Shown one piece after another: positions 26,482 through 35,397 of a stretch of DNA of 64,000 nt (position 1 is the stretch's first letter; each line of letters starts with the position of its first letter). The notes beneath the pieces were generated by a model that saw nothing but the letters and a program-made list of their open reading frames with translations, searched no databases and was not told the DNA's origin. Where the stretch lies: contig NZ_CP108776.1 of NCBI RefSeq assembly GCF_045207785.1, forward strand, positions 2,790,001-2,854,000, read 5' to 3'. Made by a program: the position numbers and the translations under genes. The DNA comes from Embleya sp045207785 (GTDB taxonomy: Bacteria > Actinomycetota > Actinomycetes > Streptomycetales > Streptomycetaceae).

Positions 26482-27408
26482 GTGAGCACGCCACGCTTTC
26501 TGACCTTGCCCGGGACCGTCCGCTCCCGTCGCCTGGCGACCGGGCGCGGGCGCTTCGCCGTCCTGCAATCCGCCCCGCCCGTCGGCGGGCCCGCGCTCGG
26601 CACGGCCTTGCTCGTCCCGGGCTTCACCGGCAGCAAGGAAGACTTCATCGCGCTCGTCGAACCGCTGGCCCGTCGCGGCTTCCACACCGTGGCCCTGGAC
26701 CAGCGCGGGCAGTACGAGACTCCGGGCCCCGACGACCCGGCGGCCTACACCCGCGACGCGCTCGTGGACGACCTGCTCGCGGTCGCGGACACGGTGGCCC
26801 CGGGCGAGCGGATCCACCTGGTCGGGCATTCCTTCGGCGGCCTGGTCTGCCGGTCGGTGGCGCTGCGCGTGCCGGAGCGGCTCGCGTCGCTGACCCTGAT
26901 GAGCACCGGCCCGGCGGCGATCTCCCCGGACGAGACCACCCGGCTGCTGCTGCTCGAAGAGGTACTCCCGCTGCTGACCCGCCAGGAGGTGTGGGAGGCC
27001 ATGCAGGCCGTCGAGATCGAGGCCGGCCTGCTGCCGCCCACCGACCCGGTGATCGCCGAGTTCCTGCACGGCCGCTGGCTGGGCAACACTCCGGCGGGCC
27101 TGCTGGGCATGGCCGAACAACTGCGCACCGAACCCGACCGCGTCGCCGAACTGGCCGCCGTCGTGGCCGCGGGCCTGCCCGCCCTGGTGATCTCGGGCGT
27201 CGAGGACTACGCCTGGCCGCTCCCCTGGCAGGCCGACATGGCCACCCGCCTGGGCGTCCGCCACCTGGTGATCCCGGACGCGTTCCACTCCCCCAACGTC
27301 GAATCCCCGGCCACCACGGCCGCGGCCCTGGCCGAGTTCTGGACGACGACGCCAAAGACGACGACAACGACGGACGCGACGGCGAACGTGTCGGCGGATC
27401 GAGTCTGA
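26482..27408 (+). CDS. Alpha/beta-hydrolase
   Basis: 308 residues from GTG 26482. Motifs PGFTGSKEDF (oxyanion region), VGHSFGGL (nucleophile Ser) and a C-terminal PDAFHSPN (His) are present. The tail is Thr-rich (TTTPKTTTTTD). The ribosome site is poor (GAGGG only 1 nt away); TAAGTA about 15 nt upstream suggests a leaderless transcript. Follows the helicase gene by 146 bp. Confidence 0.8.
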   Translation: MSTPRFLTLPGTVRSRRLATGRGRFAVLQSAPPVGGPALGTALLVPGFTGSKEDFIALVEPLARRGFHTVALDQRGQYETPGPDDPAAYTRDALVDDLLAVADTVAPGERIHLVGHSFGGLVCRSVALRVPERLASLTLMSTGPAAISPDETTRLLLLEEVLPLLTRQEVWEAMQAVEIEAGLLPPTDPVIAEFLHGRWLGNTPAGLLGMAEQLRTEPDRVAELAAVVAAGLPALVISGVEDYAWPLPWQADMATRLGVRHLVIPDAFHSPNVESPATTAAALAEFWTTTPKTTTTTDATANVSADRV

Positions 27409-27437
27409 CCTCCCCCACCCCCACACAGCGCCGCACC

Positions 27438-27505
27438 CCCCCCACGACGCCGCCGACCCCGGGTGCCCCGATCGGGGCACCCGGGGTCGGCGGCGTCGTG
27501 GGGGG
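27438..27505. terminator. Perfect 68-bp palindromic terminator
   Basis: Two 34-bp arms pair without mismatch around a centre between 27471 and 27472. It lies between the convergent hydrolase and universal stress protein genes and is the longest perfect inverted repeat I noticed in the window. Confidence 0.9.
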
Positions 27506-27516
27506 CCGGTCGACGC

Positions 27517-27945
27517 TCAGGGAACCAGCAGCACCGGGCAGACCGAGCGGTGCGCCACCGTGTCGCTCACGCTGCCCAGGAACAGGCTCGCCAGGCTGCC
27601 GTGCCGGCGGGCGCCCAGGACGAGAAGGTCGGCCTGGAAGGCGCGGGCCTGGTCGAGGACCGCGTTGGGCACGTCGCCGCGCACCGTCTCCTCGGTCCAG
27701 CCCTCGACCTTGAGCACGCCGGCGGCCTTGAGCGTGCCGACCGCCTCGGTGACGACCTTGACGGCGGTCTCCGCGGTCTCGTCCTCGATCACGCCGCCGA
27801 CGCCGCCGCCGTCCACGACGTCGATCGCCTGCACGTGCAGGACGCGGACGGCCGCGCCGGTGCTGTTGGCCAGGAGAGCGGCGTGGGTCAGCACGTCGGC
27901 GGCCTCGGGGGTGGAGTCCACTGCGACCAGGATCCGCTCGTACAT
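27517..27945 (-). CDS. Universal stress protein (UspA family)
   Basis: 142 residues from ATG 27945, GGAAG 8 nt upstream. Single Usp domain: N-terminal ILVAVDSTPEA and C-terminal GARRHGSLASLFLGSVS, the G-x2-G-x9-G-S ATP-binding signature. Probably an ATP-binding stress protein. Downstream of the NYN gene on the same strand, but 224 bp apart. That gap contains an A/T-rich island near 28085-28110, a likely promoter. Confidence 0.9.
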   Translation of the reverse strand: MYERILVAVDSTPEAADVLTHAALLANSTGAAVRVLHVQAIDVVDGGGVGGVIEDETAETAVKVVTEAVGTLKAAGVLKVEGWTEETVRGDVPNAVLDQARAFQADLLVLGARRHGSLASLFLGSVSDTVAHRSVCPVLLVP

Positions 27946-28169
27946 GTAGTGCACTTCCTTCTTCACGTGTTCGGGTGTGTCGGCGAAATCAGCGCACCGA
28001 CTTGTACCCCGCGGTCGCCACGGGACACGGCGAATCCGAGACCTGGAGCCCCATCTCGGTAGACACCGTGTCATCGCGTGACTTCGCCAATAAATGTAAA
28101 CTACACCTATTGAGTGGACGAACACCACGGAGCCCGCGGCGGTGCCGCGAAGGATGGGTGAGGCGGCGG

Positions 28170-29240
28170 TCAGCCCTCGGAGGACTCCGTGCTCGGCAGC
28201 CCGAACTCCTGGTTGAGGCGATCCCAGAAGCCGTTGCGCAGCGCGCGGCGCAGGTCCTCGTGCGGGCGCAGCGAGTACTGCAACACGCTCTCCGCGTCCA
28301 CGAGCAAGCCGCGATCGATGGCCTGCGGCAGCATCGGGCCCGGCATCAGGTCGGCCAGGTTCTCCCGGCCGCGCACGACCAGCCAGCGCTTGGCGATCTC
28401 CTGGCCGATCCGCCACGCCTGGTCGGCGGTCGGCGGGCCGCCGGGCTGTACCGCGAGGGGTCCGCCGCCGTGCGACGGCGGCAGCAGTACGGGGGTCACG
28501 CACGTCTCGCAGAACTCGCGGTGCAGCATGCGCGTGACATCGGCCTCCCACACCAGCGGGTCGGCCTGGTTGGTGCCGTACGCGGGCTCGACGCCCCACA
28601 GGTGCACGCGCACGCCGTAGGACTGCGCGGCCTCGACGGCCGAGACGAGGTCCTCGTCGCCGCTGATCACCACCGCGTCGTCGATCGCGTGGTTGCGGGC
28701 GAGCGATTCGAGGTCGCTGCGGATCAGCGAGTCGACGCCCTTCTGCTGGTTGTGCGCGTTGAGGTTGCCCAGCCGCACCTTGACGTCGGGCAGCTCGGCG
28801 ATCTGGCGCTGCTCGACGGTGTGCACCCGCTCGCGCGCGCCGTCGTACCAGTACACCCGCAGCAGCCGGCCCTCGGGGAAGACCCGGCGGGCCTCGTCGA
28901 TCAGGCCGGTGATCAGCTGTTCCGCGTCCACCCGGAACGCGCGGCGCTCGGCCGAGCCGGCCACCAGCAGGCCCATCGCCGCGTACACGTAGCCGACGTC
29001 GACGAACAGGGCGTGCGTGCCGAAGTGCAGGGGCGGCGAGACGGATTGGACCAGTACGGCCGGTCGGGTGAACGTCCCGGGCATGTCGGGCATTTCGGGG
29101 GTGTCCTCGAAGCCCCTGACCGGGTGGTCCTCGAGGGGGCCGGCGGACTCGGCGCCGAGGTCCTCGCCGGGCTCGTGCACCACGACGCCGAAGGCTGCCG
29201 TCGCGCCCATCCGGACGTCGTCCTCTTCCGGATCGTGCAA
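28170..29240 (-). CDS. NYN-domain (PIN-like) putative RNase
   Basis: 356 residues from TTG 29240 (AGGGAGG 10 nt upstream); ATG 29210 is an equally plausible start. The NYN domain (about residues 75-230) shows the acidic residues expected for PIN-like metal-dependent nucleases: ALFVDVGYVY, GVDSLIRSDL and VVISGDEDLV. The C-terminal ~110 residues are conserved-looking but unassigned. Related to LabA/DUF88 proteins. Target RNA unknown. Confidence 0.85.
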   Translation of the reverse strand: MHDPEEDDVRMGATAAFGVVVHEPGEDLGAESAGPLEDHPVRGFEDTPEMPDMPGTFTRPAVLVQSVSPPLHFGTHALFVDVGYVYAAMGLLVAGSAERRAFRVDAEQLITGLIDEARRVFPEGRLLRVYWYDGARERVHTVEQRQIAELPDVKVRLGNLNAHNQQKGVDSLIRSDLESLARNHAIDDAVVISGDEDLVSAVEAAQSYGVRVHLWGVEPAYGTNQADPLVWEADVTRMLHREFCETCVTPVLLPPSHGGGPLAVQPGGPPTADQAWRIGQEIAKRWLVVRGRENLADLMPGPMLPQAIDRGLLVDAESVLQYSLRPHEDLRRALRNGFWDRLNQEFGLPSTESSEG

Positions 29241-29398
29241 AGTCTCTCGTCCTCCCTTTCGCGACTGCCCGAAGTCTTCGGATGTCTTCAGACCGGCATT
29301 GTCCTATGCCGGTCACCGCCACGTCCTCGCTTGGCCGGCGCGCGATGTCGCGTCGAGTGTCACGTGTAGAAACGCGGAAGTCAGGAAAGGAACATTTC

Positions 29399-29431
29399 AG
29401 TCACGGGAATGCTATCGGCGTGACTGCTGTT
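29399..29431 (+). promoter_or_regulatory. SigR-type promoter before a small ORF
   Basis: GGGAAT (29405-29410), exactly 18 nt, GTT (29429-29431): an exact SigR consensus. It overlaps a 7-bp inverted repeat AGTCACG/CGTGACT (29399-29405 and 29419-29425). Predicted start near 29438 gives a ~130-nt leader to the gene at 29568; the leader contains a small hairpin at 29461-29475. The whole region 29241-29567 is otherwise without genes and separates the divergent NYN gene. Confidence 0.7.
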
Positions 29432-29567
29432 GTTCACCACGGTGCCGGTTGTGACCTCTGTCAGGTCTTGCCTGATCCTCACGGATCCCGGCGCCCATCC
29501 TTGTAAACGGGGCCGTGGACACCTTGCGGCCTCGTGCGACTTCGGACACGAGGGAAGGGAGACGCGT

Positions 29568-29732
29568 ATGCGTTACCGAATCACCAACCTCAGCCGAGCC
29601 CAGGAAGCGGCCGGGCCCAAACCGGTCAACTGCGCCGTCGACATCGACACCGTGCAGGCGGCCCTGAAACGGGCCGAGGCAAACGGCGAGCGCTTGTACA
29701 TTCGCCCCGTCAAGGTGGCGGAAACCGGCTGA
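29568..29732 (+). CDS. 54-residue protein of unknown function
   Basis: Starts MRYRITNLSRAQEAAG, ATG at 29568 with AAGGGAG 6 nt upstream. It has a single Cys in KPVNCAVDID, then a predicted helix VQAALKRAEANGE and a short strand LYIRPVKV. No family recognised. It is monocistronic: its own SigR-type promoter upstream and a strong terminator 12 nt downstream. A role in thiol stress is inferred only from the promoter and the Cys. Confidence 0.75.
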   Translation: MRYRITNLSRAQEAAGPKPVNCAVDIDTVQAALKRAEANGERLYIRPVKVAETG

Positions 29733-29743
29733 TATCGAATGAA

Positions 29744-29780
29744 CCGAGGGCGCTCCCCCAGATGGGGGGAGCGCCCTCGG
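29744..29780. terminator. Terminator after the small ORF
   Basis: Perfect 16-bp stem (29744-29759 and 29765-29780) with a 5-nt loop, between convergent genes. Confidence 0.85.
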
Positions 29781-29815
29781 CATGTCCGGACCCGGTTCGC
29801 GCCCCCGGGGGCGGG

Positions 29816-30439
29816 TCAGTGCCCTCGGGCCACCCAGGCGTCGTAGTCCTTCGCCTCGGCGCCGATCGTCGTCTCGTCGCCGTGCCCGGTGAGCACGCGC
29901 GTGCCCTCGGGCAGTGCGAGCAGTCGGCCCTTGATCGAGTCGAGGATCACCGGGAACGACGAGAAGGAGCGCCCGGTGGCCCCGGGGCCGCCCTTGAACA
30001 GCGTGTCGCCGGAGAACAGCACGTCGAGGTCGGGCGCGTACAGGCACACCGCGCCCGGCGCGTGCCCGGGCGTGTGCACGACGCGCAGCTCGGTGCCCGC
30101 GACCGAAAGGAGCTGACCGTCGGTCAGCTCGGCGTCGGGAGCACGATCCGGGTACACCGCGTCCCACAACATCCGGTCCTGCGGGTGCAGGTGGATGGGC
30201 GCGCCGGTGAGCCGGGCCAACTCGGCGGCGGCGTTGATGTGATCGTTGTGGCCGTGCGTCAGCACGATGGCGGTGACCGCGCGGTCGCCGACCCGAGCCG
30301 CGATCGCGGCCGCGTCGTGCGCGGCGTCGACGATCACGACCTCGCGGTCGTCGCCGACGATCCACACGTTGTTGTCGACGTCGAAGTCCTGGCCGTCGAG
30401 CGAGAAGACGCCCGACGTGACCACGTGGTCGATGCCCAT
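29816..30439 (-). CDS. Metallo-beta-lactamase-fold hydrolase (putative S-formylmycothiol hydrolase partner)
   Basis: 207 residues from ATG 30439. Zinc motifs THGHNDH, HTPGHAPG and FSGDTLF place it among glyoxalase-II-like hydrolases. Its start overlaps the mscR stop by 1 nt (TGATG), so translation is coupled. This pairing suggests it hydrolyses the thioester product of mycothiol-dependent formaldehyde oxidation. That role is inference from context. Confidence 0.85.
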   Translation of the reverse strand: MGIDHVVTSGVFSLDGQDFDVDNNVWIVGDDREVVIVDAAHDAAAIAARVGDRAVTAIVLTHGHNDHINAAAELARLTGAPIHLHPQDRMLWDAVYPDRAPDAELTDGQLLSVAGTELRVVHTPGHAPGAVCLYAPDLDVLFSGDTLFKGGPGATGRSFSSFPVILDSIKGRLLALPEGTRVLTGHGDETTIGAEAKDYDAWVARGH

Positions 30440-31524
30440 CAGAGGATCACCACCGAGCGCAGCACGTCGCCGTGGTGCATCTTCTCGAACGCCGCCTCGA
30501 CGTCCTCCAGGGTGATCGTCTCGCTCACGAACGCCTCGAGATCGAACCGGCCCTGGCGGTAGAGGTCGATCAACGTCGGGAAGTCGCGCGAGGGCAGGCA
30601 GTCGCCGTACCAGGACGACTTGAGCGCGCCGCCGCGGCCGAACACGTCGAGCAGCGGCAGTTCGATGGTCATCTCCGGGGTGGGCACGCCCACCAGGACC
30701 ACGGTGCCGGCCAGGTCGCGGGCGTAGAACGCCTGCTTGTACGTCTCCGGCCGGCCCACGGCGTCGATCACGACGTCGGCGCCGAAGCCGCCGGTCAGTG
30801 CGCGGATCGCCTCGACCGGGTCGTCGTTCCTGGAGTTGACCGTGTGCGTGGCGCCGGCGTTGCGGGCCCATTCGAGCTTGCGGTCGTCGAGGTCGACGGC
30901 GATGATCCTGGCCGCCCCCGCGAGCCGCGCGCCCGCGATCGCCGCGTCGCCGACCCCGCCGCAGCCGATCACCGCGACCGTGTCGCCGCGCCCGACGTTG
31001 CCGGTGTTGACCGCCGCGCCGAGGCCGGCCATCACGCCGCACCCGAGCAGACCGGCCGCGGCCGGGTTCGCCTCGGGGTCGACCTTGGTGCACTGGCCGG
31101 CGGCGACCAGGGTCAGCTCGGCGAACGCGCCGATGCCGAGCGCGGGGCTCAGTTCGGTCCCGTCCTCCAGGGTCATCTTCTGCTTCGCGTTGTGCGTCGC
31201 GAAGCAGTACTGCGGACGGCCGCGTCGACACGCACGGCAATCGCCGCACACCGCACGCCAGTTCAGGATCACGAAGTCGCCGACGGCCACCTCGGTCACG
31301 CCCTCGCCGACCGACTCGACGATGCCCGACGCCTCGTGGCCGAGCAGGTACGGGTACTCGTCACCGATACCGCCCTCGCGGTAGTGCAGGTCCGTGTGGC
31401 AGACGCCGCACGCCTGGACCCGCACGCGCGCCTCGCCCGGACCCGGGTCCGGCACCACGATGGTCTCGATCGAGACCGGCGCGCCCTTGCTGCGCGCGAC
31501 GACGCCACGTACCGACTTGCTCAT
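30439..31524 (-). CDS. mscR: S-(hydroxymethyl)mycothiol dehydrogenase
   Basis: 361 residues from ATG 31524, GAGAGG 8 nt upstream. Zinc-dependent class III-type alcohol dehydrogenase: catalytic-zinc GVCHTDLH and GHEASGIV, structural-zinc CGDCRACRRGRPQYC, and nucleotide motif GCGGVGDAA. Length and sequence resemble actinobacterial MscR, which oxidises S-hydroxymethyl-mycothiol to remove formaldehyde and can reduce S-nitrosomycothiol. First gene of a coupled two-gene operon. Confidence 0.88.
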   Translation of the reverse strand: MSKSVRGVVARSKGAPVSIETIVVPDPGPGEARVRVQACGVCHTDLHYREGGIGDEYPYLLGHEASGIVESVGEGVTEVAVGDFVILNWRAVCGDCRACRRGRPQYCFATHNAKQKMTLEDGTELSPALGIGAFAELTLVAAGQCTKVDPEANPAAAGLLGCGVMAGLGAAVNTGNVGRGDTVAVIGCGGVGDAAIAGARLAGAARIIAVDLDDRKLEWARNAGATHTVNSRNDDPVEAIRALTGGFGADVVIDAVGRPETYKQAFYARDLAGTVVLVGVPTPEMTIELPLLDVFGRGGALKSSWYGDCLPSRDFPTLIDLYRQGRFDLEAFVSETITLEDVEAAFEKMHHGDVLRSVVIL

Positions 31525-31762
31525 GTCCTCCGCCTCTCCCCAACCACTGGATGCTGCGTTTGGCACCTTAGTGCCGCCGCTTCGGGGACCATGGCTTCGC
31601 CTCGATGAAGCCGCACCACGTGGATCGCCACGATCGCGGTCCACACCCCGACCTACCGACCGGCGCCGTCGGCCTCTTGCACGCTGACGATCGCCGGGAT
31701 CGACACGTGCGGGCAGTCGAGGATCTGCCGGCCGAACAGATGGAAGGTGACGTAAAACCAGT

Positions 31763-32611
31763 TCATGGGGTGATCGGCTTTGCTCCCCTTGCCAGTTCCG
31801 CGATCGCCTCGTACGACTCGGGATCTGTGGTGTTTTCTCCGAGACCGATCGTTTTGCGGGTGCCGTGGTAGTCACTCGAACCGGTCGTGATCAGCCGCAG
31901 CTCACCCGCGAGCCCGCGCAGATGTGCCCGCATCGCGTCGTCGTGGTCCATGTGGTCGACCTCGACTCCCGTGAGCCCGGCGTCGGCGAGTTCCGCGATC
32001 GTCGCGTCGGAGACGGTACGACCGCGCTTGACCGCGCCCGGGTGCGCGAACACCGCGACGCCGCCCGCGCCGCGGATCAACCGGACCGCCTCGGCGGCGT
32101 GGATCTCGTACTTCTCGACAAACGCGCGCCCGCCGTCCTGGAGCCACTCGGGCGTGAACGCCCCGGACACGTCCGCGACCACGCCCGCCTCGACCAGCGC
32201 GGTCGCCACGTGCGGCCGGCCCACCGCGCCGCCGGCGGCGATCTCGCGCACCCGGGCCCACGTGATCGGCGCGCCGAGCTCGCGGCAGCGCTCGACCATC
32301 GCCTCGGCCCGGCGGACCCGGTCGGTGCGCACCAGTTCGCGGGCGCGCGCGAACTCCGGCTCGGCCGGGTCGAACAGGTAACCCAGCATGTGCAGGCTGA
32401 TGCCGCCCTCGGCCACACACGAGATCTCGGCGCCGCGAACCAGGGTCAACCCGTCGGGCAACGCCTCGACCGCCGCCGCCCACCCGGCGGTGGAGTCGTG
32501 GTCGGTGAGCGCGACCACGTCGAGACCGGCCGCGCGCGCCTTGCGGACCAGCTCCGCGGGCGTGTCGGTGCCGTCCGAAGCGGTGCTGTGGGTGTGCAGG
32601 TCGATGCGCAC
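31763..32611 (-). CDS. PHP-domain phosphoesterase
   Basis: 282 residues from GTG 32611, GAGG 5 nt upstream. Metal-binding motifs are HTHSTASDG, TDHDSTAG, a GRPHVA region, AHPGAVK and SDYHG. Similar to stand-alone PHP phosphoesterases such as 3',5'-nucleotide bisphosphate phosphatase; the substrate is not determined here. About 240 bp without a recognisable gene separate it from mscR. Confidence 0.88.
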   Translation of the reverse strand: MRIDLHTHSTASDGTDTPAELVRKARAAGLDVVALTDHDSTAGWAAAVEALPDGLTLVRGAEISCVAEGGISLHMLGYLFDPAEPEFARARELVRTDRVRRAEAMVERCRELGAPITWARVREIAAGGAVGRPHVATALVEAGVVADVSGAFTPEWLQDGGRAFVEKYEIHAAEAVRLIRGAGGVAVFAHPGAVKRGRTVSDATIAELADAGLTGVEVDHMDHDDAMRAHLRGLAGELRLITTGSSDYHGTRKTIGLGENTTDPESYEAIAELARGAKPITP

Positions 32612-32697
32612 GCTGACCTCGTCTGCCGGGAGGGTCGATGGACGCTCCCGACCCTAACGACCCCGGTCGACGAGGCGGCGGCGCGGCCGAGCGCCGG

Positions 32698-33333
32698 TCA
32701 GTACTCCAGGAGCTGCGGGGACAGCGCGCCACACGGCAGCAGCTGCAACTCGGCCCCGGCGTCGCGCAGATCGGTGAGCACGACGTCGTCGTAGACGAGG
32801 TGGCCCGCCTTGCCCGGCCACAGGATCGCCCACAGCCACAGGCCCAACGCCTCGCCCGCGTACACCGCGCGGTCGGACGGCGCGTCGGTGACGCACCACA
32901 GCGGGGTCGGCCGCCCCGCGGCCATCAGCTTCGCGGGCGCCGACTTGACGAACTCGCCACCCGGATCGTGCCCGGTCAGGCCCGCGTAGCGGGCGCCGAG
33001 CCCGACCCCCACCTCCTCGGCGACCAGGAGCAGCTCGCCCCGACCGCCCAGCGGCGCCGGGCCGGTGCACGCGACGGCCACGGCCCGGGACCCGCCACGA
33101 TCGTCGCCCGCGTGCGCGACACCGGTGTACAGCCACCCCACCGGAAGCGGCCACGGCAGCCAGACCGGCACACGCGAGCGGCGCACGACCGCGTCAAGAG
33201 CTTCCACACTCGGCGGCACGACAGGTTGCAGCGGAGGAACGGCTCCATGGATCTCGCACTCCCAGGTCTCGGAGAACAGACCCGGAGCGCGCACCCGGCC
33301 GCCGCAGCGGGGGCAGCTCGGCTCGCCCTTCAT
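32698..33333 (-). CDS. DUF6758 family protein
   Basis: 211 residues from ATG 33333. It starts MKGEPSCPRCGGRVRAPG; a CxxC and a later Cys-x-x-His (ECEIHG) could bind zinc. The rest matches my memory of a conserved streptomycete family (WLPWPLPVGWLYTGVA; LTDLRDAGAE; LPCGAL). Function unknown. No ribosome site is apparent, so the transcript may be leaderless. Confidence 0.75.
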   Translation of the reverse strand: MKGEPSCPRCGGRVRAPGLFSETWECEIHGAVPPLQPVVPPSVEALDAVVRRSRVPVWLPWPLPVGWLYTGVAHAGDDRGGSRAVAVACTGPAPLGGRGELLLVAEEVGVGLGARYAGLTGHDPGGEFVKSAPAKLMAAGRPTPLWCVTDAPSDRAVYAGEALGLWLWAILWPGKAGHLVYDDVVLTDLRDAGAELQLLPCGALSPQLLEY

Positions 33334-33522
33334 AGAACAAGACGGTCCACTGCCCAAGGCTCCGCGTCAAGGACGATCACTCCTTCGATGCGCTCACACC
33401 GCCGACCGGCGTACGACCGCCGACGGCGCGCCCTCCGCGCGCGCCGTCGCGCTGCCGGGCGCCGTGTGACCTGTCCGCGATCTCCCGTTGCGGGTCGGCA
33501 CGTGGGACTACGCTCGGGAGGC

Positions 33523-33924
33523 ATGCGGCTCATTCCCTGTGTCGGCGCGATCGTCCTCGACTCCGAGGGGCGGCTGCTCCTGGTGCAACGCGCGAAAATG
33601 CCGGGCGAGGGCCAGTGGTCGTTGCCCGGTGGGCGGGTCGAGGAGGGCGAGACCGACGCGGTCGCCCTCGCGCGCGAGATGGTCGAGGAGACCGGGCTGC
33701 TCGTGACCGTGGGGCCGCTGGTCGGATCGGTGCTGCGGCCCGCGCCCGACGGCGGGACGTACGAGATCAGGGACTACGGGTGCACGCCCCACGGCGGTGT
33801 GTTGCGCGCGGGCGACGACGCGGACGCGGTGCGGTGGGTGGCGGCCGGCGAGATCGGTCGGCTCGATCTGGTCGACGGGTTGCTCGACACCCTGCGCGAC
33901 TGGAACGTCCCGGGCGTCACGTGA
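33523..33924 (+). CDS. NUDIX hydrolase
   Basis: 133 residues from ATG 33523. NUDIX box GGRVEEGETDAVALAREMVEET is complete (shown up to its catalytic Glu pair). Single-domain MutT/ADP-ribose-pyrophosphatase type; substrate unknown. GGGAGG is only 1 nt before ATG, while TACGCT 12 nt upstream would suit a leaderless transcript. Overlaps the ribokinase gene by 4 nt (GTGA). Confidence 0.87.
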   Translation: MRLIPCVGAIVLDSEGRLLLVQRAKMPGEGQWSLPGGRVEEGETDAVALAREMVEETGLLVTVGPLVGSVLRPAPDGGTYEIRDYGCTPHGGVLRAGDDADAVRWVAAGEIGRLDLVDGLLDTLRDWNVPGVT

Positions 33925-34829
33925 GCGGGTCGCGGCTGCTCGTGGTCGGCTCGATCAACGCCGACCTCGTCGTGCGGGTCGCACGGCACGCGCGGCCGGG
34001 CGAGACGGTCCTCGGCGGCGACCTGGTCGTGCACCCGGGAGGCAAGGGCGCCAATCAGGCGGTCGCGGCGGCCCGACTCGGCGCCGACGTCGCGATCGCC
34101 GGCCGGGTGGGCGAGGACGAGCACGGGCGAATGCTCGTCGAGACGCTGCGCCGCGAGGGCGTACGGACCGACGCGGTGCGCCGGCTCGCCGGCGCCTCGG
34201 GCGTCGCGCTGATCACGGTGGACGACGCGGGCGAGAACACGATCACGGTGGCCCCGGGGGCGAACGGCCGGTTCGGGCCGCAGGACGTGGCCGCGCTGCG
34301 GTCGGCGATCGAGACGGCGGCGGTCGTCTCGCTTCAATTGGAGATCCCGCTCGAGACCGTGTGGGAGGTCGTCCGGCAGTGCCGCGAGGCCGACACCCGG
34401 GTGGTCCTGAACCTGTCCCCACCGATCCCGCGGCACGTCCTGATGTCCGCGACCGTGCTGCGCGCGTGCGACCCGCTGGTGCTCAACGAGCACGAGGCGA
34501 GTGTGACGGCCGGCGTCGACGACGCGCGCGCCGCGCTGAAGGTGTGGCGCTCGCTCGACCCGCGCCCGCGCTCGATCGTGCTCACCCTGGGCAGTGGTGG
34601 CGCGCTCGTCGCCGAGGCGGACACGGAACCGGTGCACCTCGCGTCGCCGACGGTGGCGGCGGTCGACACCACGGGCGCGGGCGACGCGTTCACCGGCGCG
34701 CTCGCGTGGCGGTTGGCGACCGGGGACGACCTGGTCGCGGCGACGCGGTACGCCGTGCGGGTGGGCGCGGCGGCGGTGCGCCGCGAGGGCGCGCAGTCGT
34801 CCTACCCGACGGCCGACGAACTCCCGTAG
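33921..34829 (+). CDS. Ribokinase-like PfkB-family sugar kinase
   Basis: 302 residues from GTG 33921, overlapping the NUDIX stop. N-terminal GGKGANQAVAA (substrate binding) and C-terminal DTTGAGDAFTGAL (ATP/anion hole with catalytic Asp) are the two PfkB signatures and closely resemble ribokinase. Coupling with a NUDIX hydrolase suggests recycling of ribose released from ADP-ribose or nucleotides; this is inference. Confidence 0.87.
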   Translation: MSGSRLLVVGSINADLVVRVARHARPGETVLGGDLVVHPGGKGANQAVAAARLGADVAIAGRVGEDEHGRMLVETLRREGVRTDAVRRLAGASGVALITVDDAGENTITVAPGANGRFGPQDVAALRSAIETAAVVSLQLEIPLETVWEVVRQCREADTRVVLNLSPPIPRHVLMSATVLRACDPLVLNEHEASVTAGVDDARAALKVWRSLDPRPRSIVLTLGSGGALVAEADTEPVHLASPTVAAVDTTGAGDAFTGALAWRLATGDDLVAATRYAVRVGAAAVRREGAQSSYPTADELP

Positions 34830-34890
34830 CGCGGGCGGGTCGCGCCGTTCCCGGCCGCCCCGCCCGCGCCGGGCGCGAGGTCGGCCTCGA

Positions 34891-35397
34891 TCAGCCCTCG
34901 ATCAGCTCGGGGCGCCCGGGCTGCTCGCCGCCGCGCTTCTCGCCGTAGCTCTCCTTGGGGACCATGACCTTGCGCTTGAACACGCAGACCAGCGTGCCGT
35001 CCTGCTTGTAGCCCTTGGTCTCCACGTAGACGACGCCGCGGTCGTCCTTGGACTTCGACTCCCACTTGTCGAGCACGAGCGTCTGCCCGTAGATCGTGTC
35101 CCCGTGGAACGTGGGCGCCACGTGTCGCAGCGACTCGATCTCCAGGTTGGCGATCGCCTTGCCGGAGACGTCCGGCACGGACATGCCGAGCAGGAGCGAG
35201 TAGATGTAGTTGCCCACCACGACGTTCTTGCCGAAGTCGGTCGACGTCTCGGCGTAGTTGGCGTCCATGTGCAGCGGGTGGTGGTTCATCGTAAGCAGGC
35301 AGAACAGGTGGTCGTCGTACTCGGTCACGGTCTTGCCGGGCCAGTGCTTGTAGATCGCACCGACCTCGAACTCTTCGTAGTAGCGGCCGAACTGCAT
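34891..35397 (-). CDS. MaoC-family dehydratase
   Basis: 168 residues, ATG with GAGGGG 6 nt upstream. Hot-dog fold; the hydratase motif HPLHMDANYA (Asp/His dyad) is near residue 40. Resembles enoyl-CoA hydratase 2 and mesaconyl-CoA hydratase-type proteins. Acts on a CoA thioester; the exact one is unknown. Convergent with the ribokinase gene. Confidence 0.85.
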   Translation of the reverse strand: MQFGRYYEEFEVGAIYKHWPGKTVTEYDDHLFCLLTMNHHPLHMDANYAETSTDFGKNVVVGNYIYSLLLGMSVPDVSGKAIANLEIESLRHVAPTFHGDTIYGQTLVLDKWESKSKDDRGVVYVETKGYKQDGTLVCVFKRKVMVPKESYGEKRGGEQPGRPELIEG

